Shown here piece after piece: positions 60,733 to 64,000 of a stretch of DNA of 64,000 bases. Below the pieces are notes generated by a model that saw nothing but the letters and a program-made list of their open reading frames with translations, made no database searches and was not told where the DNA came from. Positions within the stretch are counted from its first letter, which is position 1. Every line of letters begins with the position of its first letter. The DNA lies in contig NW_020194626.1 of NCBI RefSeq assembly GCF_002865645.1, positions 248,001 through 312,000 on the forward strand. Reading direction: 5' to 3'. The stretch is from Hyaloscypha bicolor E (lineage: Eukaryota; Ascomycota; Leotiomycetes; Helotiales; Hyaloscyphaceae). The position numbers and the translations under genes are program-made.

Positions 60733-63650
60733 TTCTTTCTTCCTTTACTTGAAAATGCCTCCTAGAAAGATTTCTGGCTTTCTCCCAAGATGCCTTATAT
60801 ATAGGAATACTCTTAATAAGCCTGGCTAGTTCTAGTATAAGTAATATAGTATAGAAACCCCTCGTTTGCCCGATTTATATAATTTAAGATCTTAGTATTA
60901 TAGTACTTCTCTAGTTAACCTTATAATATCTTTCCCTATATTCCAAAATATAAAAGAGACTACTATTGAGATTTTAGATAGTAATCCGGTATCCCCTATT
61001 AGCAGCTCCTATTATATGGCCTCCTCTTTTCCTCTTCTATTACTTGAGGAGCTCTTTACTAAATTTTATTAAGCCCGGGCCGAGCCTAAATAAGAAGCCT
61101 CCCTAATTAAGTAAGAGAAGGAAGAGAAGGCCTTTGTATTATATAATATATAGGCTACTAAACTATATCCAAATTATCCTGGTTAGATTAAATTAAGGCC
61201 AAGATTCTCTAAAGCAAGCGATTCAAGCCTACTCCCCTCTATACCTGCTACCTAATTATATAGGCCAAGAGTTATTTCTTATATAATGACTATAGCCGGT
61301 TCGTACTAAGCTTCTGCTGCTACTACTACTAAAAAAGAGCAGAAACGTCCGAATACTGGCTCCTTTACTCTCTCTTATTATCCGTAATCCCAGATAGGAA
61401 AATCCAAGTTTAGGTCTCAAAGAGAGATTATATAATTAGCTCTCTTTAAAGTTCAAGAGTATTATGCCTAGCTATCTAATAAAGAGCTTGACTCTTCTTT
61501 TCTTATATCTTCTTAGTTCCGTATTCTTGATATATATATACTTTCCTTACCTATTAATTATATAATACTTATATTATCTTAGGGAATAATATTAAGTATA
61601 AGGTCTTTGGAATAAATCTCTTGAGACTTGGGTATTAGGATAATAACCTAATACGAGCCTTTATTATTAATAAGCTTATAACGAGTATTTCAAGTAGAAG
61701 ATATGGCCAAGTATATAGTTATATAAAGGAGCTAGTTCTCTAAACTAGGGAGTATAAGACTTGAATAGCCATAGCTTGGAAGGATAGAGATAATTCCTTT
61801 TTGCAAGATTTAGAAGAGCTTCCTTCTGGGGAGATTTATATAATAGGGGATCTTTTATCTTACTTAGTTATATTAGTCCAAAAGGATATTTATAAGTTCC
61901 AGGCTTATTTAATCCTATTTACTAAGGATAAAGACCTTACCCAGAAAAGCCTTTAATACTATTAAAGGAGATATAAGGCTATTCTTATATTACCTGAGCT
62001 ATCTAAGCTACTATATAATAGAAAAAAGAAGTTACCTCCCTTGCTTCCCTCTTTAACCCCTCCTTTAATAGGATTTACTTCTTCCTAGTCAGGAGCCATT
62101 AAAAAAGAGAAGTACCCGGTTTTGCAAAGCCGTATCTTATTATATAATCAAGTAGCCCAAGAAGTAAGTTCTTTTACCGAGCTATTCCTCTACTTTTAAC
62201 TAATATTTATTTCTAGCCTGCCAAAGTAACTAAAGCCAAGTATATGAAAGTCGAGCCTGCTATTAAAGTAGAGCCGAGACTAGTAGTATGTTATATAATA
62301 CTTATTTAATTTATATACTAATATTGCTCTGAGAAGAAACCTTCTTCTAGCCAAGTTCTAGCCTTACTAAAAGAAGCTATCCCTCCTCTTCCCTAATTCG
62401 TACTTCCTAATTCCCCAGAGACTATATATTAACGTATGAATCAGTAATCTATAACCCTCAAGTATAAGAAGATAGCTAAAGAGTATGAGAGTATCCTTCT
62501 TGCTAAGCTTTAAGAGCTTAAGGACTCTATAGAGGAGGAAGATATAATTCAGGACTTGGTAAGCCGTACTTTTGAGGAAAAGAGAAGTTTAAGTAATTAT
62601 ATATGGGAGCAAATATAATCTCTCTTGGGTCCAGGAGTATTTTATTCAGGAGAATAAGCTAAGAAGCAAGTTGGGGCAGATTATATTCAGACTAAGAAGG
62701 ATTAAGCTCTAGCTAAGAGAGAGATAGAGGGGGCTATTCTGCTTACTCAGAGTATATTATATAGTAGAAGGATTAGAAAAATATCTATAAAAAAGGCTAA
62801 ACAAGTTGAGTCTAAGGGTTTAAAGAAGAGAGGGAAGAATCTGAGAAAGAAATAAGGCTTCTTAACTTGGTTTAATACCAAGAGATTCTATACTTATTAT
62901 ATAATACTTTAGGACTAGATTAAATTCTCTTTTTCTTAGTTTTTAGGTATTTCCAAATTAAATTATAATTATAAGTAAAATTAAAAGAGAGCAAATATTA
63001 AGAGCTTAATATAATCTATTAGGTATTATATAAAAGCCAGGTAATTATATAATATAATAAGAGTAGTCCTATCTATTTATTTATAATAGAAGAGATACTC
63101 TGGCCAGGATAATATCTAGGCTTTGAAACCCGGCCACTTTATATAATTTGAGGGGATTTAGGCTATCCTCTACTATTACCCTCTCCTCTATTATTATTAA
63201 TATCTCGAGTACTATATTGGGTTATATGACTATAACGAATATAGTTACTATATACTCTATACCACTTTTCTCTAGGAACCCTTAAATATTTCTCAAAAAT
63301 GCCTTAACTATTTTGGCAAGTAGTATAAGGAGTTTGAGTATTAACTTGGCTACTAGATTACTTAGTATAGATTATATAAACTTAGGAAAAGCAACTTATA
63401 CTCGTTAGGTCAAGATTATATTAATAACCTCAGGAAGAAGTAGAATATTAAAGGTAATAGTAGTATAGGGACCCTTAATTACAATATCTGAGGGTTCTGG
63501 ATTATTAATATTAAAGGTATACTTCTGCTAAGGGCTACTATTAATAACTAAGGGCTGGAGCTTATTCCCTCCTATACGAAGGAAGTACTAAATATTATTA
63601 GAGGCGTCTATACGAGTCCAGACGACTAGATCTTATTAAACTTGGGCTGC
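60733..63650 (+). mobile_element. RIP-degenerated transposon remnant, second coding region
   Basis: A new start-like ATG near 60738 (MPPRKISGFLPRC) opens another long frame full of TAG and TAA stops, with later charged blocks such as KYKKIAKEYESIL, KAKQVESKGLKKRGKN and LNISQKCLNYFG. Base composition is near 70% A+T, against roughly even composition on the left. No intact domain can be named. TTATATAAT-like words recur throughout. It may belong to the same element as 58757-60060 or be a separate one. Confidence 0.45.
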
Positions 63651-63654
63651 CATT

Positions 63655-63736
63655 ATATATATATAAAGTATTATATATAAAGTATATATAAGGAGAGAGA
63701 GAGAGTAAGTGAGTATATATATATATATATATATAT
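63655..63736. repeat. (TA)n and (GA)n microsatellites
   Basis: TA-rich runs at about 63655-63690, a GAGAGAGAGAGA run at about 63692-63704 and a (TA)n stretch at about 63714-63736. Confidence 0.85.
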
Positions 63737-63839
63737 GAGGAAGTTAGAGGGAGGATTAGGAGCTAGGGGCCTATTTTATAGATATCTGGGGCCAAAAATG
63801 ACTCAAATAGAAGCCTGAATAATTCAGATTAAGCTATAA

Positions 63840-64000
63840 ATCAAGCTGTGAATCATATAGTTATTTGGTATAGTTCAGATAATGCGGGCAAAATAATTGG
63901 CTAGGGCCCTAGAAATAGGGCCATAAAGCTATGAATTATATAGTTATTTAGTATAGTTCAGACTATAGGGCTAAAATAATTGGCTGGGGCCTTAGAAATA
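63840..64000. repeat. Tandem repeat, period 83 bp, running off the window
   Basis: ATATAGTTATTTGGTATAGT at 63855 recurs as ATATAGTTATTTAGTATAGT at 63938. The following AAAATAATTGGCTAGGGCCC / AAAATAATTGGCTGGGGCCT and AGAAATA blocks also recur at the same 83-bp spacing. Differences between copies are mostly C/T or G/A. At least two copies are visible. Confidence 0.75.

Overview
The window is nuclear DNA of a filamentous ascomycete (Pezizomycotina). Most genes are interrupted by introns of about 47-65 bp with GT-AG ends and CTAAC/CTGAC branch points, and the housekeeping proteins have fungal architectures (Mdm1, Trm8, Hom6, Pex14, Ndc80, Arf1, Ppn1, Ssu1, Vip1). Gene content and style suggest Leotiomycetes, but that placement is inference. 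All exon boundaries were worked out by hand from splice signals and frame continuity.

Left half (1-42 kb), gene-dense core chromosome: 5' part of MDM1; tRNA m7G methyltransferase TRM8; a small membrane protein; homoserine dehydrogenase; a CCDC174-like protein; a membrane glycoprotein; HMG-CoA synthase; an HSL-type esterase; PEX14 (with a 7-nt microexon) divergent from NDC80; an SR-type two-RRM protein; a NAPE-PLD-like metallo-beta-lactamase protein; a 717-bp TA-flanked MITE with 113-bp perfect inverted repeats; a frameshifted alpha/beta hydrolase; a 14-TM MFS transporter using a probable GC-AG intron; a p24 cargo receptor; ARF1; a GST; and vacuolar endopolyphosphatase. Long gene-poor gaps lie at 8.8-12.1 kb and 33.3-36.7 kb.

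Middle (42-52 kb): a decayed small secreted protein gene and a decayed coiled-coil gene, then RAD10/ERCC1, the sulfite pump SSU1, a VIP1 RRM gene whose last intron encodes an in-frame triple metallothionein-like domain, a 75-aa hydrophilic protein and a conserved Ser-rich coiled-coil protein.

Right end (52-64 kb), accessory and degenerate: a cluster of broken coiled-coil genes, at least two of which look like paralogs; a 38-bp poly-G tract; one relic split by a 734-bp MULE-type MITE with a 9-bp target duplication; then more than 5 kb of AT-rich, stop-riddled transposon remnants. The decay looks like RIP (CpA to TpA in both orientations). The window ends in TA/GA microsatellites and an 83-bp tandem repeat.

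The strongest candidate for something new is the VIP1 locus (48.2-49.5 kb). One gene can encode either a normal RRM protein or the same protein carrying 21 regularly spaced cysteines, depending on whether a strong GTAAGT donor is used.
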